A DNA stretch of 64,000 nt from JADYZU01 sp964540965 (GTDB taxonomy: Bacteria > Pseudomonadota > Alphaproteobacteria > Rhodobacterales > Rhodobacteraceae). The first letter of the stretch is position 1; the number at the start of each line of letters is the position of its first letter. Of this stretch, positions 9,823 through 18,846 are shown one piece after another. A program made the translations under genes and the position numbers. The notes below the pieces were generated by a model. The model had not been told where the DNA came from. It saw nothing but the letters and a program-made list of their open reading frames with translations, and did no database searches. The DNA is taken from contig CAZIOT010000001.1 in assembly GCA_964540965.1 (NCBI GenBank), positions 62,001-126,000 on the forward strand, in the 5' to 3' direction.

Positions 9823-10965
9823 TTACAGGGCTGCGATCTCGGCTTCGAACGCCCAGTCGAGCCAGGGCAGCAGCGCCACGACATCGGCGGTTTCCACCGT
9901 CGATCCGCACCAGATGCGCAGGCCCGGCGGCGCGTCGCGATAGGCGCCGGCATCCAGCGCCACGCCTTCCTTCTCCAGCCGCTTGGCGACGGCCTTGGCA
10001 AAGGCGGCGCCATCGGTGATGCGCGGATCGGTGAATTTCAGGCAGACCGAGGTGGTGGAGGCCGTGGCCGGATCGACCGCCAGATTGGCGATCCAGGGCC
10101 GGGCCGCGACGAAATCGGCCAGCGCCCCGGCATTGGCATTGGCCCGCGCGATCAGCGCCGGCTGCCCGCCGATGGCCTTGGCCCATTTCAGCGCGACAAG
10201 GTAATCCTCGACACACAGCATCGACGGGGTGTTGATCGTCTCGCCGACGAAAATCCCTTCGGAAATCTTGCCCTTGGAGGTCAGGCGGAAGATCTTGGGC
10301 AGCGGCCAGGCGGGGGTGTAGCTCTCCAGCCGTTCGACAGCGCGGGGCGACAGGATCAGCACGCCATGCCCGCCTTCGCCGCCCAGCGCCTTTTGCCACG
10401 AGAAGGTCGTCACATCGAGCTTGTCCCACGGCAGCGCCATGGCAAAGGCGGCGCTGGTCGCGTCGCAGATGGTCAGCCCCTGCCGGTCCGCCGGGATCGC
10501 ATCGCCGTTCGGCACCCGGACGCCCGAGGTGGTGCCGTTCCAGGTAAACACCACATCGGCGTCGAAATCGACCTGCGCGAAATCCACGATCTCGCCATAG
10601 GGCGCCTTGCGCACCGTGGCGTCGAGTTTCAGCTGCTTGACCACATCGGTGACCCAGCCTTCGCCGAACGATTCCCAGGCCAGCATCTCGACCTTGCGGG
10701 CGCCCAGGAGCGACCAGAGCGCCATTTCGACCGCGCCGGTGTCGGATGCCGGAACGATGCCGATGCGGTAATCCGCCGGCACGCCAAGCACGTCACGGGT
10801 CAGGTCGATGGCCTCTTTCAGCTTGGCCTTGCCCACGGCGGCGCGGTGCGACCGGCCAAGGGGCGCGTCCGACAGCATGTCCAGGGTAAAGCCGGGGATC
10901 TTCGCGCAGGGGCCCGAAGAAAAACGCGGGTTTGCCGGCCGCGTTGCCGGAGCGGGGGTCGCCAT
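9823..10965 (-). CDS. serC: Phosphoserine aminotransferase
   Basis: A 380-aa PLP-dependent class V aminotransferase that converts 3-phosphohydroxypyruvate and glutamate to phosphoserine. Landmarks are [13 protein letters not shown] near the N-terminus, the phosphate-handling [20 protein letters not shown], and [14 protein letters not shown] with the PLP-binding lysine. The sequence matches the alphaproteobacterial type. The ATG at 10965 ([14 protein letters not shown]) has GAGGATACC upstream. It is first in an operon with serA. Confidence 0.93.
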   Translation of the reverse strand: MATPAPATRPANPRFSSGPCAKIPGFTLDMLSDAPLGRSHRAAVGKAKLKEAIDLTRDVLGVPADYRIGIVPASDTGAVEMALWSLLGARKVEMLAWESFGEGWVTDVVKQLKLDATVRKAPYGEIVDFAQVDFDADVVFTWNGTTSGVRVPNGDAIPADRQGLTICDATSAAFAMALPWDKLDVTTFSWQKALGGEGGHGVLILSPRAVERLESYTPAWPLPKIFRLTSKGKISEGIFVGETINTPSMLCVEDYLVALKWAKAIGGQPALIARANANAGALADFVAARPWIANLAVDPATASTTSVCLKFTDPRITDGAAFAKAVAKRLEKEGVALDAGAYRDAPPGLRIWCGSTVETADVVALLPWLDWAFEAEIAAL

Positions 10966-11120
10966 TTCTGGTATCCTCTCAGATATTCGCCCTTCGTTGG
11001 GGAAGGGTGTCCCACCGCCGCTGATACGGGGGGCGGCGGGGCTGCGCAAGGGACCAGAGGGCAGGAACGCCGCTTTGCCGCGGAAAAGCGACATGCGGCG
11101 TTCACTATCGGAAACCGCGG

Positions 11121-11483
11121 TCAGAGGCAGGTTTGAAGATAAGATGCATCAACCGCTTCCACGACCTCATCCCCTGCCCACCAGACTTTCATTTCGCTGA
11201 AGCAGGCAGGAACGATGCCCCACTTGAGCGTTGCAAGGCGAATGTCCCGGTGGACGGTAAAACCAGCCGATTCCAAACGCACCGCCATAACGTCAACCGG
11301 CGTTCCGGGGGGAAATGTCGCCTCGACGCGCCGATGGAATTCTGTGCTGAGGTTCTGGGGTCCGGGGCTGCTGGAAAACGGGTCGAGCGCCGGATCTCGG
11401 TGCAGACCATCCAGCGATCCCCAGGAACAGGCCGACACCAACAGGGCAATCGCAACAAACCCAAACGCATTTTTCAGGAACAT
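11121..11483 (-). CDS. Small lipoprotein, function unknown
   Basis: A 120-aa protein with a lipoprotein signal peptide: hydrophobic [14 protein letters not shown] ending in a lipobox cysteine near residue 20. The mature part is soluble and has two further cysteines (VPACF and the C-terminal LQTCL). I recognise no family. The ATG at 11483 is favoured because GGAGAG lies just upstream; an ATG four codons earlier is possible. It lies alone between serC and serB. Confidence 0.55.
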   Translation of the reverse strand: MFLKNAFGFVAIALLVSACSWGSLDGLHRDPALDPFSSSPGPQNLSTEFHRRVEATFPPGTPVDVMAVRLESAGFTVHRDIRLATLKWGIVPACFSEMKVWWAGDEVVEAVDASYLQTCL

Positions 11484-11616
11484 CGAACTCTCCATCCTCA
11501 AATCTGCGATCCACAGAACACGGCGGCCGGCTGCCGCACAGTCGTGAAAACCCCACCGGCGCTGGCGGCCGGCCCGACTCCGTGCAAAAGGGAACCGACA
11601 GCCCGGAGGATCCCTC

Positions 11617-12492
11617 ATGTTCGTCGCCACCCTGATCTGCAACCCGACGGAACGCACGCTGGATGCCGCGCTGATCGCCGCCCTGCGCAATGCCTGGGGC
11701 GGGGGCGATATCCGCTGGCTGGCGCCGGACGAGGCGGCAGAATTTCCCCTGCCGGTCCTGCCGGGCAATGCCGCGCAGGTCTGGGCGGAACTGGACACGC
11801 AGGGCATCGACCTGATCCTTCAGCCGGCCGAGGGGCGGCGGAAGACGATCCTGCTGGCCGACATGGATTCGACCATGATCCGGCAGGAATGCATCGACGA
11901 ACTGGCGGCCGAGGCCGGGGTCGGCGCCCATGTCGCCGCCATCACCGCGCGGGCGATGAATGGCGAGCTGGATTTCGAGGCGGCATTGATCGAGCGGGTG
12001 GCGCTGCTCAAGGGCCTGCCCGAGACGATCATCGACAAGGTGCTCGACAGCCGCATCACCTATATGCCCGGCGGCTATGATCTGGTGGCGACGATGCGGG
12101 CGAATGGCGGCTATGCCGCGCTGGTGTCGGGCGGGTTCACCGCCTTTACCGCGCGGGTCGCGGCGGCGCTGGGTTTCGACGAAAACCGCGCCAATACGCT
12201 GTTGTCCGAAGGCGGCACCCTGACCGGCGACGTTGCCCGCCCGATCCTTGGCCGCGATGCCAAACTGGCGGCGCTGAACGAGATTCCGGCGCGTCTGGGC
12301 CTGACCCCGGCCGATGTGCTGGCGGTGGGCGACGGGATGAACGACCTCTTGATGCTGCAGGGCGCCGGCACCGGCGTGGCGCTGCACGGCAAGCCGGCGT
12401 TGCAGGAACGGGTCAGGGTGCGGGTCAACCATGGCGACCTGTCGGCGCTGCTGTTCCTGCAGGGCTATGCGCGGGACGAGTTCGTGACGTAG
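11617..12492 (+). CDS. serB: Phosphoserine phosphatase
   Basis: A 291-aa HAD-family enzyme that hydrolyses phosphoserine to serine, the last step of the pathway. Motif I LLADMDSTMIRQECIDELA lies near residues 80-98 with the nucleophilic aspartate, motif II is ALVSGGFTAF, and motif III/IV is VLAVGDGMNDLLML. The N-terminal ~75 residues form a degenerate ACT-like region, as in many alphaproteobacterial SerB proteins. The start has CGGAGGA upstream. With serA and serC nearby, the whole serine branch is encoded within about 4.3 kb. Confidence 0.95.
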   Translation: MFVATLICNPTERTLDAALIAALRNAWGGGDIRWLAPDEAAEFPLPVLPGNAAQVWAELDTQGIDLILQPAEGRRKTILLADMDSTMIRQECIDELAAEAGVGAHVAAITARAMNGELDFEAALIERVALLKGLPETIIDKVLDSRITYMPGGYDLVATMRANGGYAALVSGGFTAFTARVAAALGFDENRANTLLSEGGTLTGDVARPILGRDAKLAALNEIPARLGLTPADVLAVGDGMNDLLMLQGAGTGVALHGKPALQERVRVRVNHGDLSALLFLQGYARDEFVT

Positions 12493-12541
12493 GGTGGGCA
12501 ATCGCCCACCGCGGCGCGTGGTGGGCGATTGCCCCCCCTAC
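12489..12541. terminator. Long inverted repeat between serB and the convergent gene
   Basis: Arms of about 22 bp: GTAGGGTGGGCAATCG at the left is mirrored at the right with one mismatch (GGTGGGCGATTGCC and CCCTAC), around a GCGGCGCGT loop. It overlaps both stop codons and probably terminates both genes. Its core matches the hairpin at 5538-5555, so it may belong to a dispersed repeat family. Confidence 0.65.
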
Positions 12542-12948
12542 CGCTTCTTCAAATCCGCATAGGCGGTCCAGTCGGTGTCGCCCGGCCGCCGGACCTGCCA
12601 ATAGCTTTTGCCGTTGATGTTCACCTCTTGCCCGTCCTTGCCGCGGACGACGGCATTGGCGGCACCCGAGGGCGATTTCTCGCGGTGGCCCTCGACCTCC
12701 CATGCGCCGTCGGCGATGCGGCCCAGGTGCAGCACGCCGTTGTATTCCATGCGCAATTCCGTGCCATGCGGCAGGACCACGCCGCCCTTGGACCAGGGCC
12801 GCATGGCGCGGTCGGGCTTTGGTTCCTCGACCGCGGGGCCAAGCTTCAAAAGCCGCCGCAGCGCGACATATTCGGGTTCGTCGAAACCGCGCCGTTCCAG
12901 CTGGATCAGGCGATGGATGTCAAAGTCGATCTCGATCTGCCGCATCAT
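12538..12948 (-). CDS. Hypothetical protein with RAMA-like C-terminal domain
   Basis: A 136-aa cytoplasmic protein. The N-terminal ~45 residues are helical and charged (IEIDFDIHRLIQLERRGF). The C-terminal half (GTELRMEYNGVLHLGRI, then SPSGAANAVV and SYWQVRRPGDTDW) resembles the RAMA-type domain found attached to or near restriction and methylation proteins. That assignment comes from motif resemblance only. No restriction or methylase gene lies nearby. A start one codon later is equally possible. Confidence 0.55.
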   Translation of the reverse strand: MMRQIEIDFDIHRLIQLERRGFDEPEYVALRRLLKLGPAVEEPKPDRAMRPWSKGGVVLPHGTELRMEYNGVLHLGRIADGAWEVEGHREKSPSGAANAVVRGKDGQEVNINGKSYWQVRRPGDTDWTAYADLKKR

Positions 12949-13012
12949 GCCGATTCGCCTCCCTCATGCGGAATGGAACGTATAGGAGAAAGCGGAACAG
13001 GCGAGGGACGGC

Positions 13013-13783
13013 ATGGGTTTCGAAGTCACGATGCAGGTGCTGGCCCTGCTGGTCGCCGCGGCCTTTGTCGCGGGATTCGTCGATTCCATCGCCGGCGGCG
13101 GCGGGCTGATCACCGTGCCGGTCCTGCTGATCGCCGGGCTGGATCCGGTGACGGCGCTGGCCACGAACAAGGTGCAGGGCGTGTTCGGCGCCGGGGCGGC
13201 GGCGGCCAGCTATGCCCGCGCCGGCCATGTCGATCTGCGCCGTCAGGCGACGCCGGCGCTGGTGTCCTTTGCCGCGGCGGTAGGCGGAGCCCTGTGCGCC
13301 TCGTCCCTGCCGGTCGAGGTGATCCGCGCCGGCCTGCCGGTGATCCTGATCGGCATCGCGCTGTTTTTTGCCCTGAAACCGGGGCTGAACGATATCGACC
13401 GCGCCGCGCGTCTGTCGCCCGCGGTCTTTGCCGCGACGCTGGTGCCGGTCATCGGGTTCTATGACGGTCTGGTCGGCCCCGGCACCGGATCGTTCTTCAT
13501 GATCGGCTTTGTCGCGCTGGCGGGCTATGGCGTGCTGAAGGCCACCGCGCATACCAAGCTGCTGAATTTCGCCTCGAACCTTGGCGGGTTGACCGCCTTT
13601 GCGCTGGTCGCCAATCCCCTGTGGCTGACCGGGCTGGCCATGGGCGCGGCGCAGGCCGCCGGCGCCATGCTTGGCGCCCGTCTGGCGATGCGGATCGGCG
13701 CGCGGGTCATCAAGCCGCTTCTGGTCGTGACCTCGACCCTGCTGGCGCTCAAGCTGATCGCCGACCTGTGGCTGGGTCAGTAG
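13013..13783 (+). CDS. TSUP-family (TauE/SafE) membrane permease
   Basis: A 256-aa protein with about eight membrane helices. The family signature is plain: AGFVDSIAGGGGLITVPVLL near residues 20-40, and its mirror FYDGLVGPGTGSFFMIGF near 150-165, reflecting the internal duplication. Members move sulfite, sulfoacetate or other organic anions across the inner membrane; the substrate here cannot be told. The start is ATG, preceded by a GGGACGG stretch. The 3' end overlaps the convergent yggT gene by seven bases. Confidence 0.88.
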   Translation: MGFEVTMQVLALLVAAAFVAGFVDSIAGGGGLITVPVLLIAGLDPVTALATNKVQGVFGAGAAAASYARAGHVDLRRQATPALVSFAAAVGGALCASSLPVEVIRAGLPVILIGIALFFALKPGLNDIDRAARLSPAVFAATLVPVIGFYDGLVGPGTGSFFMIGFVALAGYGVLKATAHTKLLNFASNLGGLTAFALVANPLWLTGLAMGAAQAAGAMLGARLAMRIGARVIKPLLVVTSTLLALKLIADLWLGQ

Positions 13784-14064
13784 AAGGCGAACATGTTGTT
13801 CTGGATCAGCCTCTGAAGCGCAAAGATCGCGATCAGCACGACCAGGGGCGACAGATCCAGCCCGCCCATGTCGGGCAGAAAGCGGCGGATCGGCGCATAG
13901 ACCGGCTGCAGCAGCCGGTTCAGCCCAAACCAGATTTGCGCGACCAGGGGCTGACGCAGGTTCAGCACCTGAAAGCTGATCAGCCAGCTCAGGATGAAAT
14001 GCGCGAAGATGACGAATTGCGCGATGGAAAGGATATAGAGCAGGACTTCGAACAGGGTCAGCAT
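13777..14064 (-). CDS. YggT-family membrane protein
   Basis: A 95-aa protein with two hydrophobic segments (residues about 5-30 and 68-88) and the family motif LQPVYAPIRRFLPDMGGLDLSPLVVLI between them. YggT proteins are small inner-membrane proteins linked to osmotic adaptation and, in some bacteria, to cell division. The ATG at 14064 (MLTLFEVLLYILS) fits the usual N-terminus; the longer in-frame reading upstream is not credible. Confidence 0.85.
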   Translation of the reverse strand: MLTLFEVLLYILSIAQFVIFAHFILSWLISFQVLNLRQPLVAQIWFGLNRLLQPVYAPIRRFLPDMGGLDLSPLVVLIAIFALQRLIQNNMFAFY

Positions 14065-14204
14065 AGGGGCGGTCCGTAGGGGCGTTGCCGCCTGAGGTAG
14101 GGCGGCGCCCCGCAAAGGGCAATCCCCGCCATGACCGGGCGTCACGATTGACGCGGGGCAGGGCACTGCCGATGCTGCGGCTGCAAAAGAAGCAAAGGCC
14201 AACC

Positions 14205-14741
14205 ATGTATCCCTTTGTCCGCCTGTCCTGGCAGTTGTGGAAGCACCGCAAGGACCAGCCGATTCCGGTCACCGGAACCCATGTCAGCCAGCATGTCTGC
14301 TGGCCCTGGGATCTGGATTTCTGGATGGAGCTGAACAATGGCCGCACCCTCACGCTTTACGACCTTGGCCGCCTGCCGATGTCGGGGCGCATGGGGCTGA
14401 CCGCGGCGCTGATCGCGAACCGTTGGTCGATGTCCATCGTCGGCGCCTCGGTCCGCTATCGCCGGCGGGTCAGGGCCTTTGACCGGCTGGAAATGCGCAG
14501 CCGCGGCCTGTGCTGGGACGACCGTTTCATCTATTCCGAACAGTCGATGTGGAAGACGAACGGCGAATGCGCCTCGCACGCGCTGTTCCGTTCCGCGGTC
14601 ACCGGCAAGGCGGGCATCGTGCCGCCGGCGCAGGTGCTGGCGGCGATGGGGCAGGATCCCGTCTCGCCACCGATGCCGGATTGGGTGACGGGCTGGGTTG
14701 CGGCCGATGGCGGCCGGCCGTGGCCGCCGATGCAGGACTGA
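14205..14741 (+). CDS. Acyl-CoA thioesterase-like hot-dog protein
   Basis: A 178-aa protein of the 4HBT/hot-dog superfamily. The block WPWDLDFWMELNNGR followed by LTLYDLGR carries the aspartate and the NNGR pattern typical of 4-hydroxybenzoyl-CoA-thioesterase-like proteins. The predicted role is hydrolysis of an acyl-CoA, substrate unknown. ATG at 14205 is preferred because AAAGG precedes it at good spacing; an ATG at 14172 would add eleven residues. Confidence 0.75.
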   Translation: MYPFVRLSWQLWKHRKDQPIPVTGTHVSQHVCWPWDLDFWMELNNGRTLTLYDLGRLPMSGRMGLTAALIANRWSMSIVGASVRYRRRVRAFDRLEMRSRGLCWDDRFIYSEQSMWKTNGECASHALFRSAVTGKAGIVPPAQVLAAMGQDPVSPPMPDWVTGWVAADGGRPWPPMQD

Positions 14742-14803
14742 CCGCGGCGGAACAATTCCGCCCCCTGGCCGTTGACAGCGCGCCACGTTCAGGGAGCAGC
14801 ACC

Positions 14804-15643
14804 ATGACCGACCAGCCGATGACGCGCCAGCCCGGGCTTGAAGGGCGAATGGACCCGGCGCCCGACTACGTTCCCCGCCATCCAGGGTCGGGCCGCCTGC
14901 GGGGCAGGGTCGCCATCGTCACCGGCGGTGACAGCGGCATCGGCCGCGCCACCGCCGTGCTGTTCGCGCGCGAGGGGGCCCGGGTCGCGATCCACTACAA
15001 GGACGAGGAGGCGGACGCCCGGGAAACCCTGGCGCTTCTGCGCGACGAAGGCTGCGCCGATCCGCTTGCCCTGTCGGGCGACATCGGCGATCCCGACGAA
15101 TGCGGGCGGCTGGTCGACAAGGTGACCACGCATTTCGGCGCCCTGAACGTCGTCGTCAACAACGCCGCCGAACAGCACATGGTCCGCGAGTTCGACGACA
15201 TCGGCGAAGGCCAGATCCTGCGCACCTTCCGCACCAACCTGTTCGGCGCCATGTTCCTGATCCAGAAATCGCTGCCGCATCTGTCGGCGGGCGATGCCAT
15301 CGTCAATGTCACCTCGGTCACGGCCTTCAAGGGCAATCCGGTGCTGATGGACTATTCGGCGTCCAAGGGCGGAATGCTGGCCCTGACCCGCGCGCTGGCG
15401 CAGAACCTGGCCGACAAGGGCATTCGCGTCAACGCGGTGGCGCCCGGTCCGATCTGGACGCCGCTGATCCCGGCCAGCTTTCCGGAAGAAAAGGTGAGGG
15501 AATTCGGCAAGGACACGCCGCTGGGCCGCCCCGGCCAGCCGGCCGAGGTCGCGCCGGCGATCCTGTTTCTGGCCTGCGACGATTCCAGCTACATGACCGG
15601 CCAGACCCTGCATCCGAACGGCGGCACGCCGGTCGGGGGCTGA
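14804..15643 (+). CDS. SDR-family oxidoreductase
   Basis: A 279-aa short-chain dehydrogenase/reductase. The NAD(P)-binding TGGDSGIGRA lies near residues 40-49, NNAA near 121, the catalytic serine in NVTSVTAF and YSASK near 184. The N-terminal extension of about 30 residues before the Rossmann fold and the motif HYKDEEADA are typical of the YghA/YhdF-like group of general-stress SDRs. The substrate is unknown. AGGGAG precedes the ATG. The next gene starts 28 bp downstream in the same direction. Confidence 0.85.
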   Translation: MTDQPMTRQPGLEGRMDPAPDYVPRHPGSGRLRGRVAIVTGGDSGIGRATAVLFAREGARVAIHYKDEEADARETLALLRDEGCADPLALSGDIGDPDECGRLVDKVTTHFGALNVVVNNAAEQHMVREFDDIGEGQILRTFRTNLFGAMFLIQKSLPHLSAGDAIVNVTSVTAFKGNPVLMDYSASKGGMLALTRALAQNLADKGIRVNAVAPGPIWTPLIPASFPEEKVREFGKDTPLGRPGQPAEVAPAILFLACDDSSYMTGQTLHPNGGTPVGG

Positions 15644-15671
15644 CGGCGGCACCCGGCGCGGGAAACCGGCG

Positions 15672-16322
15672 ATGTCCGATGTCCAATCAGACCCATCCGG
15701 CCCAAGCGGACCGCGCCTTGGCCTGCGGCACGGGCCGCTCGGGCCGGATTGCGTGCATCTGTGCGTCGACATGCAACGGATGTTCGCGCCGCCCTATCCC
15801 TGGGCGATGCCCTGGCTTTGCCGGATCCTGCCGGTTGTCGAACGCCTGTGTGCCCGCAGTCCCGCGCGGACGGTCTTTACCCGGTTCCTGCCGCCGCGCA
15901 GCCCCGAGGACGCCGGCGGCGCCTGGCGCCGCTACTATCGCAAATGGGAAGAGATGACGCTGGACCGGATCGGGGTGGAGGCGGTCGGGCTGGTGCCGCC
16001 GCTGATGCGCTTTGCCCCGCCGGCGCGGGTGGTGGACAAGACCGTCCATTCGCCCTGGCTGACCCCGGCCTTGCCAGCGATCCTGTCGGATGGCGGTGTC
16101 GATACGATCATCGTCAGCGGCGGCGAAACTGATGTCTGCGTCCTGGCCACGGTCCTTGGCGCCATCGACCGCGGCTATCGCGTCGTGCTGGTTCGGGATG
16201 GCCTGTGCAGCAGTTCGGACCGCGGCCACGACGATCTGCTTGACCTGTATGCCAGCCGCTTCGACGTGCAGATCGAGGTCGCCGACAGCGACGAAATCCT
16301 TGCCGACTGGCGGCCGGATTAG
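15672..16322 (+). CDS. Isochorismatase-family cysteine hydrolase
   Basis: A 216-aa protein with the catalytic triad of the family: aspartate in CVDMQRMF (about residue 33), lysine in VVDKTVHS (about 122) and cysteine in GGETDVCVLATV (about 156). Members hydrolyse amide or vinyl-ether bonds (nicotinamidase, ureidoacrylate hydrolase, isochorismatase). The reaction here cannot be deduced; the unusually long aromatic stretch PPYPWAMPWLCR follows the aspartate. It probably shares a transcript with the upstream SDR. Confidence 0.82.
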   Translation: MSDVQSDPSGPSGPRLGLRHGPLGPDCVHLCVDMQRMFAPPYPWAMPWLCRILPVVERLCARSPARTVFTRFLPPRSPEDAGGAWRRYYRKWEEMTLDRIGVEAVGLVPPLMRFAPPARVVDKTVHSPWLTPALPAILSDGGVDTIIVSGGETDVCVLATVLGAIDRGYRVVLVRDGLCSSSDRGHDDLLDLYASRFDVQIEVADSDEILADWRPD

Positions 16323-16364
16323 GCAAGCACCGGACAGGGGCGTTCCCCCGTCCGGTGCAAGGGA

Positions 16365-16865
16365 TCAGGCGGCGGCCGACATGCCCTGTCGGTTGATCCC
16401 GCCTTCGGCCAGATCCGACAGCGCGCTGTCGGTGGCCTCTTCCTCGGCCAGGGTCTCCTTGAGGAGGTCGGCGGCATCCTTCATGCCCAGATCGGTCGCC
16501 CAGCGGCACAATGTGCCATAGCGGGCGATCTCGTAATGCTCGGCCGCCTGGGCCGAGGACACCAGCCCGGCGTCGATCGCGGGCGAGCCGTCAAAGGCGC
16601 TGATGACTTCCTCGCCCTCTTCGACGATGCCGTCGATGGCCGGGCAGGTCTTGGCCTGGGCGCGCTTGCCCAGGATCTCGAACACCTGCTGCAGGCGCTC
16701 GATTTGGGTTTCGGTCTCGTCGCGGTGCTTTTCGAACGCCGCGGTCAGATCGGGCGATTGCGCGGCGCGCGCCATCTTGGGCAGCGCCTTCAGCAGCTTG
16801 CGTTCGGCGTAATAGACATCCCTGAGGGTGTCATAGAACAGGTCTTCCAGCAATTTCGTTGCCAT
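16365..16865 (-). CDS. DUF892 (YciE/YciF-type) ferritin-like protein
   Basis: A 166-aa four-helix protein. The N-terminus KLLEDLFYDTLRDVYYAERKLLKALPKMA and the later EHYEIARYGTLCRWATDLG are the family's conserved metal-site helices, with glutamate and histidine ligands (ERK, EKH, EEGEE, EHYEIARY). Related proteins are stress-induced di-iron proteins of unclear chemistry. The ATG at 16865 follows GAGCGA; an in-frame ATG four codons upstream is possible. Confidence 0.87.
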   Translation of the reverse strand: MATKLLEDLFYDTLRDVYYAERKLLKALPKMARAAQSPDLTAAFEKHRDETETQIERLQQVFEILGKRAQAKTCPAIDGIVEEGEEVISAFDGSPAIDAGLVSSAQAAEHYEIARYGTLCRWATDLGMKDAADLLKETLAEEEATDSALSDLAEGGINRQGMSAAA

Positions 16866-16940
16866 GGTTCGCTCCATTTCATGTGTGTCCGTCGGCCGGA
16901 CGCTGGTGCTAGAACCGCCAGCCCGGACGATGGTTCCAGT

Positions 16941-16954
16941 TTGAGCCGCATCAA
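16941..16954. promoter_or_regulatory. Fnr/Nnr-type box before the 17000-19117 operon
   Basis: TTGAGccgcATCAA matches the Fnr consensus TTGAT-N4-ATCAA at nine of ten defined bases and ends 45 bp before the start at 17000. The position suits activation of the operon by an Fnr/NnrR-type regulator such as the one at 22599. Confidence 0.6.
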
Positions 16955-16999
16955 AGACCGCCGCGCCGGATTGGCGATGCTGGGGGCGAGGGGTGCCCG

Positions 17000-18322
17000 A
17001 TGCTTGACCGCCAGCTTTCCAGATGGACCCTTGCGTGGTTCGCCGCCGCCTTTGGCTGGCTGATCGCCGGCATGCTGGCGATGGCCTGTGGATTCGGCGG
17101 TCCCGGTCTTTGGGCCACGCCCGAAGGGCTGGCGCTGGTCCATGTCGTGGCGCTTGGCTGGCTGGGGCACATGATGTCGGGGGCGCTGATCCAGTTCGCG
17201 CCGGTTCTGGCGGCACGGCCGCTGCGGTTTGCGGGGCTGGCGCTGCCGGCGCTGGTGGCGCAATCGGGCGGGGTGGCGGCGCTGGTCGCGGGGTTCCTGC
17301 ACCTCGGCGATGCGGCGGCGGAATGGCTGATGCCGCTGGCCGTCACGCTTTTGCTGGGCGGGATGACGGCGACCGCGGTGATGGTCGTCCCGACGCTGTG
17401 GCCCGACCGCAGCGCCGCCGCGCGCATGGTGACGGCCGCCTTTGCCGGGCTGGCACTGGCGGCATCGGCCGGTGCCAGCCTTGCGCTGTCGCTGGCGGGA
17501 CTGTTGCCGACCGGCGGTCTTTTGACCGGCGGGGTGCCGTTCCATGCGCTGGCCGGCATCGGCGCCTGGCTGAGCGTCGCGACCTTTGGCGTCAGCTACC
17601 GGCTGTTCCCGATGTTCCTTGTCGCCCCCGATCGAGAGGGGCGGCTGCGCCATGTGACCCTGTGGCTGGCGCGCGGCATGATCGGCCTTGTCGCCCTGGC
17701 GCTGGGGCTGGCGCTGGCGGATGCCCCGGCGGGGGTGGCGCTGGCCGCGATCCTTGCCGTCTCGGTCATCGCGGTGGTGCTTTACCTTGCCGATATCCGC
17801 GCCATCTGGCGCGCGCGCCGCCGTCCGCGGCCCGAGGCGAACATGCGGATGACCCCCCTCGCGCTGGGCTTTCTCGCCCTTGCCGTCGCCTTGTCGCCGG
17901 TCGCGGCCTGGCAAGGCGGCAACTGGGCCGAAGCGGCGGTGGCGGTGGCGCTGCTGGGCTGGCTGACCACGCTGACGCTGGCGCAGGTCATCAAGATCAC
18001 CTCGTTCCTGACCTGGATCCAGGTCTTTGCGCCGCAGATCGGGCGCGGGCCGCTGCCGATGGTCCATGACCTGACCAGCGACCCCGTGGCGCGGGGCCTG
18101 CTGTGGCTGTGGGCAACGGGTGTCGCCGGCCTGGCCGTGGCCTTGGCCGCCGGATCGGATATGCTGTTCCGGCTGGCCGCGCTGCTGCTGTTTCTCTCTG
18201 CTGCCGGTGTTGCCGCCGAATGCCTGTGGATCCGGCGGCTGTCACACCTGCCTGCCTCCAGACGGCCCGCGGCGCTGCCGCCCGTCATCCTTCCCCCGAA
18301 AAGACCGGAGTTTGCGACATGA
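17000..18322 (+). CDS. Twelve-helix membrane protein of the nitrite/NO locus
   Basis: A 440-aa polytopic protein with about twelve hydrophobic helices. Several histidines lie within or near helices (VHVVALGWLGHMMSGALIQF near residues 47-66, PFHALAGIG near 181), a pattern seen in NnrS and in CcoN/NorB-like haem proteins. I cannot show haem binding. Homologous genes are often found beside nirK and nnrS in denitrifying Rhodobacterales. It is preceded by an Fnr-type box and overlaps the DUF2249 gene by four bases. Function is unknown; a role in NO handling or metal/haem supply is inference from context. Confidence 0.65.
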   Translation: MLDRQLSRWTLAWFAAAFGWLIAGMLAMACGFGGPGLWATPEGLALVHVVALGWLGHMMSGALIQFAPVLAARPLRFAGLALPALVAQSGGVAALVAGFLHLGDAAAEWLMPLAVTLLLGGMTATAVMVVPTLWPDRSAAARMVTAAFAGLALAASAGASLALSLAGLLPTGGLLTGGVPFHALAGIGAWLSVATFGVSYRLFPMFLVAPDREGRLRHVTLWLARGMIGLVALALGLALADAPAGVALAAILAVSVIAVVLYLADIRAIWRARRRPRPEANMRMTPLALGFLALAVALSPVAAWQGGNWAEAAVAVALLGWLTTLTLAQVIKITSFLTWIQVFAPQIGRGPLPMVHDLTSDPVARGLLWLWATGVAGLAVALAAGSDMLFRLAALLLFLSAAGVAAECLWIRRLSHLPASRRPAALPPVILPPKRPEFAT

Positions 18323-18846
18323 CCCAGGATAGCCCGCTAACCCTAGACGTGCGCCCGCTGCTTGCGGCCGGGCAAGAGCCGTTCAACGCGATCATGGCGG
18401 CTGTCGATGCGCTGGCCCCCGGTCAGGCGCTGCGGCTGGTCGCGCCGTTCCGCCCCGCGCCCCTGTTCAACGTCATGGCCAAGCGCGGTTACGCCGCCGC
18501 CGACCGCGCCCTGACCGGCGACGATTGGGAGGTGGTGTTCACCCCGGTTGCCGCCGCGCCCGCCGATGCCGGGCTTGCCCCCGGCAGCGCGCCCGATGCC
18601 GTCCTTTGGCCCGATCCGGTCGAGGTGATGGACCTGACCGGCCTGATGCCGCCGGAACCGATGGTGCGCATTCTTGAAACCCTGGCGGGCATGGCCGGCG
18701 GCAGCGTGCTGTTCGCGCTGCTTGACCGCGAACCGATGTTCCTGTTCCCCGAACTGGCGCAGCGCGGTGCCGAATGGGCCGGCAATTTCGCCTCTGACGG
18801 CCGCGGATACCGGCTGCTTGTGCGCTCGGGTGGCGATGATGACTGA
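18319..18846 (+). CDS. DUF2249-domain protein
   Basis: A 175-aa soluble protein with two related halves. The first (LDVRPLLAAGQEPFNAIMAAVDALAPGQALRLVAPF) and the second (VMDLTGLMPPEPMVRILETLAGMAGGSVLFALLDREP) both show the DUF2249 pattern of a leading aspartate, PEP/EPF and a following helix, a TusA-like fold. Such proteins cluster with hybrid cluster proteins and denitrification genes; no activity is established. ATG overlaps the upstream stop (ATGA) and its end overlaps the next gene. Confidence 0.75.
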   Translation: MTQDSPLTLDVRPLLAAGQEPFNAIMAAVDALAPGQALRLVAPFRPAPLFNVMAKRGYAAADRALTGDDWEVVFTPVAAAPADAGLAPGSAPDAVLWPDPVEVMDLTGLMPPEPMVRILETLAGMAGGSVLFALLDREPMFLFPELAQRGAEWAGNFASDGRGYRLLVRSGGDDD

